A DNA stretch of 64,000 bases from an uncultured Muribaculaceae bacterium. GTDB lineage: Bacteria > Bacteroidota > Bacteroidia > Bacteroidales > Muribaculaceae. The notes beneath the pieces were generated by a model that made no database searches, was not told where the DNA came from, and was given only the letters and a program-made list of their open reading frames with translations. Position 1 is the first letter of the stretch; each line of letters opens with the position of its first letter. Both the position numbers and the translations under genes were made by a program. The DNA is taken from the NCBI GenBank assembly GCA_910584495.1, contig CAJUAR010000003.1, positions 17,450 through 81,449 of the forward strand. The letters are read 5' to 3'. Of this stretch, positions 8,437 to 17,292 are shown piece by piece.

Positions 8437-9648
8437 CTATAGTTCGTCCAACCTAAGGAATTGACGCAAGGTAAGATGATTGACGCCTTCGTAATCCTGC
8501 GTGCGGGTCATTGGGTTCATCGATATTACGTACTTCGGATAATTATCATTGATTTTAAGCAGATTACCGAACTCTCTGTCCAAGGTTTTATCATCCACTA
8601 TCAGATAAGCCACCTGTATATAAACCGGTCGACCACCCTTTTCTGCTACAAAATCTATTTCCCCGTTGGGCAATGTCCCTACATTTATCTTATAACCAAG
8701 GTTTTTCAGGTGAAGATAGACAGCATTTTCAATCACTTTCTCGATATCTCCTGTGCGATTTGAACCTACAAGCATATTCCGCAGCCCAAGGTCTTCGAAA
8801 TAATACTTGTCGTTGGTTTCCAATAGTCGTTTACCATGTATATCATATCGTGATACCTTGTTGATGATGTAGGCATTGGAGGCCGCTTTCAGATAATTAA
8901 TTGCAGAGAACGGAGTAAGATCCACGCGTTGTGATTTGAGATATTTAGAAAGCGACGTAGCCGAGACGAGCTGTCCGGCATTATCGCTGACGTAGGACAT
9001 CAGGTTTTCGAACAAAGTGACATTGCGAAGACCTTCTCGCTGGACCACATCTTTCAGTACAATAGTATTATATATGTTCTGGATATATTCCCAAACCATA
9101 TCTTCGTTTTCCAAACCTATACGATAAAGATGCGGCAAGCCTCCAAAAGTAAGATATTTTTGCAGACTCTCGTCGGAATCGTCAAGTTCGTGGAATGTAA
9201 GGAACTCGCGGTAAGACAGACTTTGGATATGAATTTCGATATATCTGCCACCAATATAGGTAGACAGCTCAGACGAAAGCATTTTTGCATTGCTTCCAGT
9301 AATGACAATCCTACATTCTTCATCGGCATTCAGGCTTCGTAGAGTATTTTCAAATCCTTCGATGTCTTGCACTTCATCGATAAGAAGATAATTCTCCACA
9401 CCTTCAATGATTTTTCCTTCGAGATAGCGAGACAAATCATTGGAGTTCCTTATATTGTCAAATTTTGTCTTTTCCTTATTGATATATATTATGTTGGCTT
9501 CCGGATTCTCGGCTTCTATCTCCTCTATGAGCTGACGGATTATGTAGCTCTTACCGACACGACGTTGCCCGGTAAGGGCTATAATCATGCCTTTGCCTAC
9601 AAATTTCAATATACGGTCTATGTATTGCTGTCTTGCTATGATTTTCAT
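8437..9648 (-). CDS. AAA-family ATPase with DUF4143-type C-terminus
   Basis: A 403-aa protein counted from ATG 9648. The N-terminal P-loop is GQRRVGKSYIIRQL, Walker B YLLIDEVQDI, and sensor ITGSNAKML; the ending NAVYLHLKNLGYKINVGTLPNGEIDFVAEKGGRPVYIQVAY carries the PD-(D/E)XK-like E-x-D...Q-x-x pattern of the DUF4143 region. These ATPases are numerous and scattered in Bacteroidales and archaea; their role is unknown. An in-frame ATG at 9678 lies upstream of the -7 box (9653-9660) and is rejected, making this a leaderless-type message. Base composition is more AT-rich than the neighbours, and the gene is bracketed by related palindromes, which suggests acquisition as a unit. Confidence 0.88.
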   Translation of the reverse strand: MKIIARQQYIDRILKFVGKGMIIALTGQRRVGKSYIIRQLIEEIEAENPEANIIYINKEKTKFDNIRNSNDLSRYLEGKIIEGVENYLLIDEVQDIEGFENTLRSLNADEECRIVITGSNAKMLSSELSTYIGGRYIEIHIQSLSYREFLTFHELDDSDESLQKYLTFGGLPHLYRIGLENEDMVWEYIQNIYNTIVLKDVVQREGLRNVTLFENLMSYVSDNAGQLVSATSLSKYLKSQRVDLTPFSAINYLKAASNAYIINKVSRYDIHGKRLLETNDKYYFEDLGLRNMLVGSNRTGDIEKVIENAVYLHLKNLGYKINVGTLPNGEIDFVAEKGGRPVYIQVAYLIVDDKTLDREFGNLLKINDNYPKYVISMNPMTRTQDYEGVNHLTLRQFLRLDEL

Positions 9649-9652
9649 GCGG

Positions 9653-9683
9653 CAAAGATAGCACTTTTTATTAGCCATACCAA
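9653..9683 (-). promoter_or_regulatory. Promoter of the ATPase gene, inside a palindrome
   Basis: Minus-strand TTG (9681-9683), 20 bases, TATCTTTG (9653-9660), then four bases to ATG. The TTG is part of the palindrome core TTTGGTATGG, so anything binding the palindrome would compete with RNA polymerase. Confidence 0.65.
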
Positions 9684-9729
9684 ATAAAATCTGCTATATC
9701 GGAATTTTATTTGGTATGGTTAATAAAAA
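9665..9729. repeat. Long palindrome over the ATPase promoter
   Basis: Arms 9665-9690 and 9704-9729 are 26 bases long and pair with a single mismatch around a 13-base centre. The outer arm doubles as the T-run of the terminator of the hom operon. Confidence 0.85.
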
Positions 9730-9763
9730 ATCAGGCATCGGGAGATGTGTCCGGCGCCTGATT
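9729..9763 (-). terminator. Terminator of the methionine operon
   Basis: On the minus strand AATCAGGC and GCCTGATT (ends 9763 and 9729) form an 8-bp stem with an inner CGG/CCG pairing, followed by TTTTTATTAACC. It lies 19 bases after the hom stop. Confidence 0.7.
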
Positions 9764-9781
9764 TTAATTGTTCGGGGAGCT

Positions 9782-10993
9782 TCAATTGTCTCTTTCGGCG
9801 AAGAAACGAGGGAAGTTGCACAGAAAGACATCGTCGGCGGCGAGGGCTGTACGGGCTTTGTATAGGTCGGAAATCAGTATTTCGCCCACCACATAGCGGT
9901 GTGAGGCACTGCGGTATTCCTCGTCTATGCTCTGCCACGGCAGCAAGGTGTGCAGGTCGGTTGTGCTGTAGCGGGCATAGATTTTGAGGGCAATGTCGGT
10001 AACATATTCAGGCCGGGGAGAGAAGGCCGTTTTCTTGTATTCGTAGCGGTAGTCGTGGCGAAGGGCCATTATGTCGCTCAGCAGCGACGAGGCCGTGGGG
10101 AAGCCTCCGGCTCCTTTGCCGAACATGAACTGTCGGTCGTAGCACTCACCGCGGATCACCACGCCGTTGTATTCGTCGTCGACCGAGTAGATATAGCGGC
10201 CCGGAGCGACAAATTCGGGCATGACAAACATTGTGAATGTTTCTTCGCCGAATTTCACCACTTGGGCCACAAGCTTGATTTTCATGCCTTTTTCGCGGGC
10301 ATACTGAATGTCGGCGGCTGTGAGATGTTCGATGCCGTAGACAAACACATCGGCCGGGGCCACATACACGCCAATAGCATGGAGGGTGATGATTACCAGC
10401 TTGTTGAGCGAATCAAAGCCACAAATATCCTGAGTGGGGTTGCTTTCGGCAAAGCCTAATTTCTGAGCGCGGGCCAAAGCATCGGCATAATCCTCGCCGT
10501 GGTCGAAGACACGCGACAGGATGTAGTTCGACGAACCGTTGAGAATGCCTTTCACTTCGAGCAGCAGGTCGTTATCGTAGTATTCCTCAAGGTTGCGTAT
10601 CACGGGGATGGAGCCGCACGACGATGCGTCGTAGAGCAGTGCACGGCCTGTTTCTTTCTGTATGTCGAGCAGCTCGGTGAGGTGTTTGGCAATCATGGCT
10701 TTGTTACCGCTCACCACATTCTTGCCCGCACGCATGGCTCGGCTCACGATTTCGAATGCCGCATCGGCCTGATCGATTACCTCCACCACAAGGTTTATGT
10801 CGGCATCATCGACAATTTCGTCGACATTGGTGGTGAGAAGGCCTTGGGGCACTTCTATGCTGCGGGGTTTTTCGAGCGAACGCACACACACTTTCTTTAT
10901 CTCGGCATGCACATTGCGCGAGTTGTTGATCACTTGGTAGAGGGCTTGGCCAACAGTACCGAAGCCCACCAGGCCAATGTTTATTTTTTCCAT
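9782..10993 (-). CDS. hom: Homoserine dehydrogenase
   Basis: A 403-aa monofunctional enzyme without an aspartokinase domain. It reduces aspartate semialdehyde to homoserine with NAD(P)H. The dinucleotide fold is GLVGFGTVGQAL at the N-terminus; VSGNKAMIAKH, VKGILNGSSNYILS and the catalytic-domain stretch GFAESNPTQDICGFDS are family hallmarks. A C-terminal region after residue about 320 has no clear ACT signature to my eye. The start overlaps the metX 3' end by 13 bases. In this operon it supplies the substrate for MetX. Confidence 0.95.
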   Translation of the reverse strand: MEKINIGLVGFGTVGQALYQVINNSRNVHAEIKKVCVRSLEKPRSIEVPQGLLTTNVDEIVDDADINLVVEVIDQADAAFEIVSRAMRAGKNVVSGNKAMIAKHLTELLDIQKETGRALLYDASSCGSIPVIRNLEEYYDNDLLLEVKGILNGSSNYILSRVFDHGEDYADALARAQKLGFAESNPTQDICGFDSLNKLVIITLHAIGVYVAPADVFVYGIEHLTAADIQYAREKGMKIKLVAQVVKFGEETFTMFVMPEFVAPGRYIYSVDDEYNGVVIRGECYDRQFMFGKGAGGFPTASSLLSDIMALRHDYRYEYKKTAFSPRPEYVTDIALKIYARYSTTDLHTLLPWQSIDEEYRSASHRYVVGEILISDLYKARTALAADDVFLCNFPRFFAERDN

Positions 10994-12027
10994 TCCATAA
11001 AGGGTATTAGAAGCTTGTTAAGCTGTTGATATTCCACCAGAAAGCCATCGTGGCCAAGGGGCGACGATATTTCGGCAAACTTCGAGCCGGGAATCATGGC
11101 GGCAAGCTGCCGCATCTCGGCGGGCGTAAAGATAAGGTCGGTAGACAGGCCCACTACCATGGTGTCGAGGCCCTCGGAGCCAAGGCTTGCAAGAGCGGCC
11201 TCCACACCACCGCGTCCTCGCCCCACGTCGTGGGTGTCGAAGGTGTCGAGAATGGCCACGTAGGAGTAGGCGTTGAAGCGCCTGATGAGTTTGTCGCCCT
11301 GGTGGCGCTGGTAGGTGCATGCCCGATGTTGCGAAGGCAGCCCGGGCAGCACGCATGCTGCGTCGGCATGGTTTTGCTGGCTCAGGTTGTAGCCTTCGGG
11401 GCCGCGGTAGGTGAGCAGGCCTAAAGCACGTGCCGCGGCAAGGCCGGCAGCCCCGGCATCGGGACGATGCTCTCCATAGGTGCTGTCGGCAAATATGGCC
11501 ATGCGCTGCGTCTCGTCGATTGCTATGGCCCACGGCGAGGCCTTGGGTGCGGTGGCAATGAGAGCCAGACGCGAAAAACGCTGCGGCTCGGCCACTGCCC
11601 ACTCTATGGCCTGGAATCCACCCACCGAGGCCCCGACGACGGCATGGATATGCCCTATGCCTAAGTGCCCGGCCAGGCGACGGTGAGCCTCCACCACATC
11701 GCGCATAGTCAGACGCGGAAAGCTTTCATAGTAAGGCTCGCCGGTGGCCGGATTCAAGCTCAGCGGCCCCGTGGTGCCATAGCACGAGCCAAGGACATTG
11801 GCGCACACCACAAACCAGCGGGAAGGGTCGAGAAAACCGGCTTCCTCCACGGTGTGCGGCCACCAGTCGGCAACATCGCTGTTTGCTGTCAGGGCATGGC
11901 ACACCCACACCACATTGCTGCCTTCGGCGTTGAGCGTGCCGAAAGTGTGATAGGCAATTTCGGGTTGTTCGAGCGTGCCGCCCAGTTCAAGGCGCAGAGG
12001 CTCATCGAGCCTGGCGAGGTGCATCAT
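10981..12027 (-). CDS. metX: Homoserine O-acetyltransferase
   Basis: A 348-aa alpha/beta hydrolase-fold acyltransferase that activates homoserine with acetyl-CoA. The conserved CHALTANSDVADWW oxyanion region, FPRLTMRDVVEAHRRL, the nucleophile elbow GASVGG (usually GGSMGG), the acid region GLSTDLIFTPAEMRQ and the catalytic His in GHDGFLVEY are all present. Some family members use succinyl-CoA; the sequence alone does not settle the donor, but the downstream-acting metY uses O-acetylhomoserine. It overlaps hom by 13 and metY by 4 bases. Confidence 0.94.
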   Translation of the reverse strand: MMHLARLDEPLRLELGGTLEQPEIAYHTFGTLNAEGSNVVWVCHALTANSDVADWWPHTVEEAGFLDPSRWFVVCANVLGSCYGTTGPLSLNPATGEPYYESFPRLTMRDVVEAHRRLAGHLGIGHIHAVVGASVGGFQAIEWAVAEPQRFSRLALIATAPKASPWAIAIDETQRMAIFADSTYGEHRPDAGAAGLAAARALGLLTYRGPEGYNLSQQNHADAACVLPGLPSQHRACTYQRHQGDKLIRRFNAYSYVAILDTFDTHDVGRGRGGVEAALASLGSEGLDTMVVGLSTDLIFTPAEMRQLAAMIPGSKFAEISSPLGHDGFLVEYQQLNKLLIPFMEWKK

Positions 12028-13319
12028 TTCACTTCAATGCCAGTTTTTTCGAAAGCCTGCCGGAAATCGTCGATAATGTCTTCCACATCCTCCAGGCCCA
12101 TGCTGATGCGCAGCAGAGTGGGTGTAACGCCGGCGGCTGCAAGGTCGGCGTCGCTCAGCTGCTTATGGGTTGTCGAGGCCGGGTGTGTCACCACGGTGAT
12201 GGAGTCGCCGATCATGGTCATGTGTGCGCACAACTGCAGGGCTTCGACAAAACGCACCGTGGTGTCGATGTCGCCTTGCAGCTCTACATTGAACACTGCC
12301 GAAGCGCCGAAGCGGAAGTATTTCTTGGCGGCCTGGTAATAGGGATGGTCTTCGAAACCCACATATGCCACTTTTTTAACATAAGGACTTGCGGCGCAGA
12401 ATTCGGCCAGGCGGCGTGTTGCATCCACCTGATGTCGCACACGCAGCGAGAGAGTTTCCACGCCCAGACACATCAGATAGCTGTCGAAAGGCGAGGGGCA
12501 TGTGCCGAAGTCGCGCAGGCCGTCCACACGGCATTTCACAGCAAAGGCTGCATTGCCGAAAGTCTTCCACAGGTTGAGGCCGTGGTATCCTTCGGACGGG
12601 CCGTCGAGCTGCGGGAATTTGCCGTTGCCCCAGTCGAAATTGCCTCCGTCGACAATGAGGCCTCCCATGGCCGTGCCGTGGCCGTTGATCCACTTTGTGG
12701 CCGAGTCGGTGATGATGTTGGCCCCCCATTCCAGCGGGTTGCACAGATAGCCGCCGGCCCCGAATGTGTTGTCGACAATCAGCGGAATCTGATGTTTGCG
12801 GGCCACGTCGGCGATGCCTTCTATATCGGGCACTGCACATGTGGGGTTGCCCATCGACTCGAAGAATATGGCACGAGTCTTGTCGTCGCACAAGGCATCG
12901 AGGGCGGCGGGGTCTTCGTGCTCGCTGATTCGCACCTCTATGCCGAGCTTGGGCAGCGTGTGGCGGAATAGATTGTACGTTCCGCCATAGAGGAAGGGGG
13001 TGGTTACGATGTTTTCGCCGCCTTTGGCAAGGGCCGTAACGGCGATGAAGATGGCCGACATGCCCGAAGGCGTGGCTACGGCTCCCGAAGCGCCGTAGAG
13101 GGCAGTCATGCGTTCTTCGTAGCTGGTGGTGGTGGGGTTTTGCAGCCGGGTGTAGATGTTGCCCGGCTGTGAAAGTTCAAAAAGATTGGCTGCGTACTCG
13201 CAGGAGGGGAAACGATATGCCGCTGTTGGAACGATGGCGAGGCCGCGCGCATTTCCGGCATCGCCGGGATGAAGGCCGCCATGTATCTGGCGTGTAGCAA
13301 ATCCGAGTGCTTTTTTCAT
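12024..13319 (-). CDS. metY: O-acetylhomoserine sulfhydrylase (PLP enzyme)
   Basis: A 431-aa Cys/Met-metabolism PLP enzyme that makes homocysteine from O-acetylhomoserine and sulfide. The length is that of MetY (about 430) rather than MetB/MetC (about 390). The PLP-lysine region is TDSATKWINGHGTAMGG, near residue 207, preceded by IPLIVDNTFGAGGYL; the N-terminal TRLQNPTTTSYEERM and the C-terminal RISMGLEDVEDIIDDF are also typical. The 4-base overlaps with metX and hflX indicate one transcript. Confidence 0.95.
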   Translation of the reverse strand: MKKALGFATRQIHGGLHPGDAGNARGLAIVPTAAYRFPSCEYAANLFELSQPGNIYTRLQNPTTTSYEERMTALYGASGAVATPSGMSAIFIAVTALAKGGENIVTTPFLYGGTYNLFRHTLPKLGIEVRISEHEDPAALDALCDDKTRAIFFESMGNPTCAVPDIEGIADVARKHQIPLIVDNTFGAGGYLCNPLEWGANIITDSATKWINGHGTAMGGLIVDGGNFDWGNGKFPQLDGPSEGYHGLNLWKTFGNAAFAVKCRVDGLRDFGTCPSPFDSYLMCLGVETLSLRVRHQVDATRRLAEFCAASPYVKKVAYVGFEDHPYYQAAKKYFRFGASAVFNVELQGDIDTTVRFVEALQLCAHMTMIGDSITVVTHPASTTHKQLSDADLAAAGVTPTLLRISMGLEDVEDIIDDFRQAFEKTGIEVK

Positions 13320-14539
13320 TGCTCTGTATAATCTTGGAATAAAAGGTCGTTATAGGGGAAACGTGTAAGATGAATTTCGCGAGCCATGGTGTAGAGGCGT
13401 TGTTTGAGCTCGTCGATGTTTGTGTTTTTCTTAGCACTGATAAACACGCAGTTATCGTTCATTTTTGCCATCCACGAAGTTTTGAGTTCGTCGAGAGTGC
13501 GGTTGCACCTCTGTTTGGGCGTGAGGTCGTCCTCATCTTTGGGTGTGCATCTGAAGGCATCGATTTTGTTGAACACAAGAATCATAGGCTTGTCAGCTCC
13601 GTTGCACACCTCGCGCAGCGTGCGGTCGACCACTTCGATTTGCTCCTCGAAATTGGGATGGGAAATATCCACAACATGCACAAGTATGTCGGCCTCGCGC
13701 ACTTCGTCGAGTGTCGATTTGAACGAATCGACAAGGTGTGTGGGCAGTTTGCGGATAAAGCCCACAGTGTCGGTGAGAAGGAATGGCAGATTGTCGATCA
13801 CCACCTTGCGCACCGTGGTGTCGAGAGTGGCAAAGAGTTTGTTCTCGGCAAATACATCGCTCTTGCTCAGGAGGTTCATCATTGTAGACTTGCCCACGTT
13901 TGTATATCCTACCAGGGCCACACGTGTGAGCTTGCCGCGATTTTTTCGCTGCACGGCCTTCTGACGGTCTATGGCCTTGAGTTCTTCTTTGAGAAGAGAT
14001 ATTTTGTTGAGGATAATTCGGCGGTCGGTCTCTATCTGCGTTTCGCCCGGCCCGCGCATGCCTATACCGCCTCGCTGGCGTTCGAGGTGCGTCCACATGC
14101 GGGTGAGACGCGGCAGCAGGTACTGGTACTGAGCCAGTTCCACTTGTGTTTTTGCGCTGGCAGTCTGTGCACGCTTGGCAAAGATGTCCAGAATCAGGTT
14201 GGTGCGGTCCAGAATTTTCACACCGAGTTCGCGTTCGATGTTTAGCACCTGCTTTGTGCTGAGGTCATCGTCGAAAATGACCATTGAAATATCGCCGCGT
14301 TCCTCTATGATATGCTTGAGTTCGTCGAGCTTTCCTTTGCCCAGAAAAGTCCGGGGATTGGGGTAGTCGAGGCGCTGTGTTAAGAACATCACCGATTCGG
14401 CACCGGCGGTTTCGGCAAGGAACGCCAGCTCGGCAAGATATTCCTTGGCCTTTTCTTCGTCCTGCTGCGGAGTGATGAGGCCCACAAGAATGGCTTTTTC
14501 GGGCTCGGCGGCTTTTTCTATGGTTGCGGCAAGTTTCAT
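13316..14539 (-). CDS. hflX: GTPase HflX
   Basis: A 407-aa HflX-family GTPase, a ribosome-associated factor that in other bacteria splits stalled or heat-damaged 70S ribosomes. It has the N-terminal glycine-rich domain (AETAGAESVMFLTQR, FLGKGKLDELKHII), the QRGGIGMRGPGETQIETDRR linker split over a coiled segment, then the G domain: G1 GYTNVGKSTMM near residue 210, G3 DTVGFIRKLP and G4 NKID. It lies 4 bases after the acyl-CoA ligase and overlaps metY by 4 bases, an unusual partner for methionine genes. Confidence 0.95.
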   Translation of the reverse strand: MKLAATIEKAAEPEKAILVGLITPQQDEEKAKEYLAELAFLAETAGAESVMFLTQRLDYPNPRTFLGKGKLDELKHIIEERGDISMVIFDDDLSTKQVLNIERELGVKILDRTNLILDIFAKRAQTASAKTQVELAQYQYLLPRLTRMWTHLERQRGGIGMRGPGETQIETDRRIILNKISLLKEELKAIDRQKAVQRKNRGKLTRVALVGYTNVGKSTMMNLLSKSDVFAENKLFATLDTTVRKVVIDNLPFLLTDTVGFIRKLPTHLVDSFKSTLDEVREADILVHVVDISHPNFEEQIEVVDRTLREVCNGADKPMILVFNKIDAFRCTPKDEDDLTPKQRCNRTLDELKTSWMAKMNDNCVFISAKKNTNIDELKQRLYTMAREIHLTRFPYNDLLFQDYTEQ

Positions 14540-14543
14540 GGTC

Positions 14544-16355
14544 TTAACAGTACATAGCCTCTATCTCGTTGGCATAGTGGGCATTGATGGTTGGTCGACG
14601 TATTTTGAGAGTATTTGTGAGTTCGCCGTTCTCGATGGTGAACTCGCGAGGGAGGAGAGTGAAGCGCTTTATTTTTTCGAAACCGGCAAGGCCTTTCTGA
14701 AGTCGTTCGATACGTTCGGCGATAAACTTTTTGATTTCGGCATTCTGCACCAGGTCTTCGAGCGAATTGAACGAAATCTGGTGGCGGCGCGCATAGTCTT
14801 TGAGGGCTTCGAAAGCCGGTATGATTATTGCCGTCACATACTTGCGCTGGTCGCCGATAACTGCCACTTGCTCTATATATTTGTCTTCGCCAAGGCGGCT
14901 TTCTATGGCCTGTGGGGCTATATACTTGCCGTTTGAGGTTTTGAAAAGGTCCTTGAGACGTTCAGTGAGAATAAGGGCTCCGTTTTGGTCGAACAGACCG
15001 GCATCGCCGGTGCGGAACCAGCCGTCGGCAGTAAACACTTTGTGCTCCGGGTCGTCGATGCCGTAGTAGCCGCGCATCACCGTGGGGCCCTTGACAAGTA
15101 TTTCGTTCTGTTCGCCTATTTTCACTTGTATTCCGGGAAGCGTTGTGCCCACGGTGCCTATTTCATAACCAACCATTGGATAGCACGACACGGTGGCTGT
15201 GGTCTCCGACAGGCCATAGCCCACCACAATGTTTATGCCGCAGGCTTGGAGAAATTCCACGATGGTCGACGAGAGCGGGGCCCCGGCTGTGGGGAATATG
15301 TTGCCGTGGTCTATGCCTATGGCGGCTCGCAGCTTGGCAAAGACGGTGCGGTCGTAGAAGCGATATTTCATTTCGAGGAGCCGCGGAACTTCTATGCCCA
15401 GGCGGGCGTACTCGAGATTGCGTTTGGCACCTACTTTGAGGGCACGCTGCACCATCAGTTTTGGGAGGCCCTTCATGGTGCCGATTTTCTCCTGCACGGC
15501 CACATACACTTTTTCCCAGAAACGAGGCACGGAGCACATGCACGTTGGCCGTGCAAGCTTGATGGCATCCTGGATTTGGCGCGGGTTTTTGTTGATCGAC
15601 ACTATTATTCCCTCGCTGAGGCAGAAATATGTCCATGCCTTTTCAAATATGTGGCTCAGAGGCAGGAAGCAGATTGAAGTGTCGGCATCGCTGAGCATGG
15701 TCAGAAGCTCGTGGTGAATGGGCAGCTGGGCATTGAAGCAGCTGTGCGGCAGAACGGCGCCTTTGGGCTCGCCGGTGGTGCCGCTGGTATATATCAGAGT
15801 GGCAATATCGTCGGGTCGTGCTTCGGCGGTGCGTTTGTCCACCTCGGCGCGGCATTTGACGCTTGCCACGGCTCCGAGCTCTAAAAGGTCGGAAAAGCGC
15901 AGGGTGTTGTCATCGTCCCTGTCTATATCGATATCGGCATCGATGGCTATTATTTTCATCACTGTGCGGCAGCCTTCTACTATGCTGCGTGCTGCGCGGT
16001 ACTGGCTCTGACTGCCTGCAAATATCAGCCTCGCGCCGGCATCGTTCACTATATACTGCACTTGTTCGGGGCTCGAGGTGGCATATATCGATACGGGTAC
16101 CGCACGGTTGCGGTAGCAGGCAAAGTCGGTAACGAGTATTTCGGGGCAGTTGGGAGCGAAGACTGCCACCATATCGGCGGGGCGGATTCCCAACACTTCG
16201 AGTGCATAGGCCACCTTGTCGACCTGGTCGGCAAACTGAAGCCATGTTGTGGGCACAAGGCTTTTCGTATCCATGTTTATGGTCCGGAAAGCTTCGCGCT
16301 CGGAAGCATAGCGACGGCTGAGTGTTCGCGGCAATTGTGTGAGTATGTTACTCAT
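14544..16355 (-). CDS. Long-chain acyl-CoA synthetase (AMP-forming)
   Basis: A 603-aa member of the ANL adenylate-forming family, matching the large AMP-dependent long-chain fatty acid-CoA ligases of Bacteroidetes. The P-loop is IYTSGTTGEPKGAVLPH near residue 187; GYGLSETTATVSCYP, GWFRTGDAGLFDQNG and the hinge/catalytic ERLKDLFKTSNGKYIAPQ follow in order. It activates fatty acids through an acyl-adenylate. No signal peptide is seen. It is the first gene of the five-gene operon running to hom. Confidence 0.93.
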   Translation of the reverse strand: MSNILTQLPRTLSRRYASEREAFRTINMDTKSLVPTTWLQFADQVDKVAYALEVLGIRPADMVAVFAPNCPEILVTDFACYRNRAVPVSIYATSSPEQVQYIVNDAGARLIFAGSQSQYRAARSIVEGCRTVMKIIAIDADIDIDRDDDNTLRFSDLLELGAVASVKCRAEVDKRTAEARPDDIATLIYTSGTTGEPKGAVLPHSCFNAQLPIHHELLTMLSDADTSICFLPLSHIFEKAWTYFCLSEGIIVSINKNPRQIQDAIKLARPTCMCSVPRFWEKVYVAVQEKIGTMKGLPKLMVQRALKVGAKRNLEYARLGIEVPRLLEMKYRFYDRTVFAKLRAAIGIDHGNIFPTAGAPLSSTIVEFLQACGINIVVGYGLSETTATVSCYPMVGYEIGTVGTTLPGIQVKIGEQNEILVKGPTVMRGYYGIDDPEHKVFTADGWFRTGDAGLFDQNGALILTERLKDLFKTSNGKYIAPQAIESRLGEDKYIEQVAVIGDQRKYVTAIIIPAFEALKDYARRHQISFNSLEDLVQNAEIKKFIAERIERLQKGLAGFEKIKRFTLLPREFTIENGELTNTLKIRRPTINAHYANEIEAMYC

Positions 16356-16384
16356 AAAGTTTCTTTCCTTCTTGTTTTACTGTG

Positions 16385-16392
16385 CAAAGTTA
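16385..16392 (-). promoter_or_regulatory. -7 box of the ligase-hflX-met operon
   Basis: TAACTTTG on the minus strand, 29 bases before the ATG at 16355. The nearest upstream TTTG is 23 bases away, longer than usual, so the -33 element is uncertain. Confidence 0.5.
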
Positions 16393-16606
16393 CATTCTTT
16401 GCCTTTGTTTATAAACAAAATAGCACGACAAAATGACGTACTGTTAACAAATCTTTCCATCATCAGCATTCGATGTTAAATAGTGTTAACGGTTTATTCT
16501 GCAATGTAAAGGTAAAAGCCGGTAGCGATTATTTCATTGATTCAAGTTTCGCTTGTACGGTGCTTGCCGAAGATTCTCCTGTGGCTCGTTAGTCGCAATG
16601 CTTTGA

Positions 16607-16625
16607 TAAGCACCGGAGGTGCTTA
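16607..16625. other. Short perfect hairpin in the 338-bp divergent gap
   Basis: TAAGCACC and GGTGCTTA pair perfectly around GGA. The rest of 16356-16693 holds only the two divergent promoters. No T-run follows on either strand, so a terminator is unlikely; role unknown. Confidence 0.4.
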
Positions 16626-16642
16626 TTCAACATTGCCCGAAG

Positions 16643-16674
16643 TTTGGTGTTATAATTATAAATAATTAACTTTG
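16643..16674 (+). promoter_or_regulatory. Promoter of the small membrane protein gene
   Basis: TTTG (16643-16646), 20 bases, TAACTTTG (16667-16674): consensus spacing. The start codon is 19 bases downstream. Confidence 0.7.
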
Positions 16675-16693
16675 CCAAAAGAAACGCTAAGCA

Positions 16694-17050
16694 ATGAACA
16701 CGGACAATAATATAACTAACAACACTACAATTAAAACTAACGAAGATGGAGCCAGGCATGCCGAAGCGTCCGAGCCCGAAAGAACTGTAATCATAAAATC
16801 TGGAGGCTCCGGACGTGTCCTTGCATGGTCGGCAGCCGGTGTGGCCCTGGCATCATATATCCTCCTTCTCATGACCAGCGGCATCATTGCCATGATTGTT
16901 GCCGCCTTCGGGCTGGTGTTAGGTTTCATTGCAGCCAACAAGACCAAGGGCGCGCTGCATCGTCTTGCCGTGACGGCAATTATCGCCTCGGCAGTTCTTG
17001 TCGCTGTCCTCGCCGCCTTTGTTTTGGTTATCCGATTAGGCTTGAACTGA
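16694..17050 (+). CDS. Small membrane protein, function unknown
   Basis: A 118-aa protein with a polar, Asn/Thr/Glu-rich N-terminus of about 40 residues and two to three membrane helices (VLAWSAAGVALASYILLLM, IIAMIVAAFGLVLGFIAA, LAVTAIIASAVLVAVLAAF). It has its own consensus promoter and follows a 19-base leader. No domain is recognised; the layout resembles DUF4190-like small membrane proteins but that is only an impression. Confidence 0.7.
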   Translation: MNTDNNITNNTTIKTNEDGARHAEASEPERTVIIKSGGSGRVLAWSAAGVALASYILLLMTSGIIAMIVAAFGLVLGFIAANKTKGALHRLAVTAIIASAVLVAVLAAFVLVIRLGLN

Positions 17051-17160
17051 TTCAGTGCCGGTTTGTCAGCCGGAGGGGCTTCCTTCTGCAACTGAGAAGG
17101 GGACATAAGCGGCAAAATGTTAAATTTCGGCTGTTAATGCAACTTTTGTGCCGATTTTGC

Positions 17161-17191
17161 TTGGTTTTTTCGTAAAAATGATTTAACTTTG
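17161..17191 (+). promoter_or_regulatory. Promoter of the propeller-protein gene
   Basis: TTG (17161-17163), 20 bases, TAACTTTG (17184-17191). It leaves a 5' leader of roughly 95 bases before the ATG at 17293. Confidence 0.65.
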
Positions 17192-17292
17192 CGAACGAAA
17201 CGACATATTTGAGCCGCAAGAGTATGACTGGATGCATAGTTTTCGTGCCGAATGTGAAAGTTTTACAATGTCTTACCTAATCATTATACTGA

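Noticed and set aside
12165..12971. 268-codon plus-strand frame over metY
   Set aside because: Antisense shadow of a conserved PLP enzyme.
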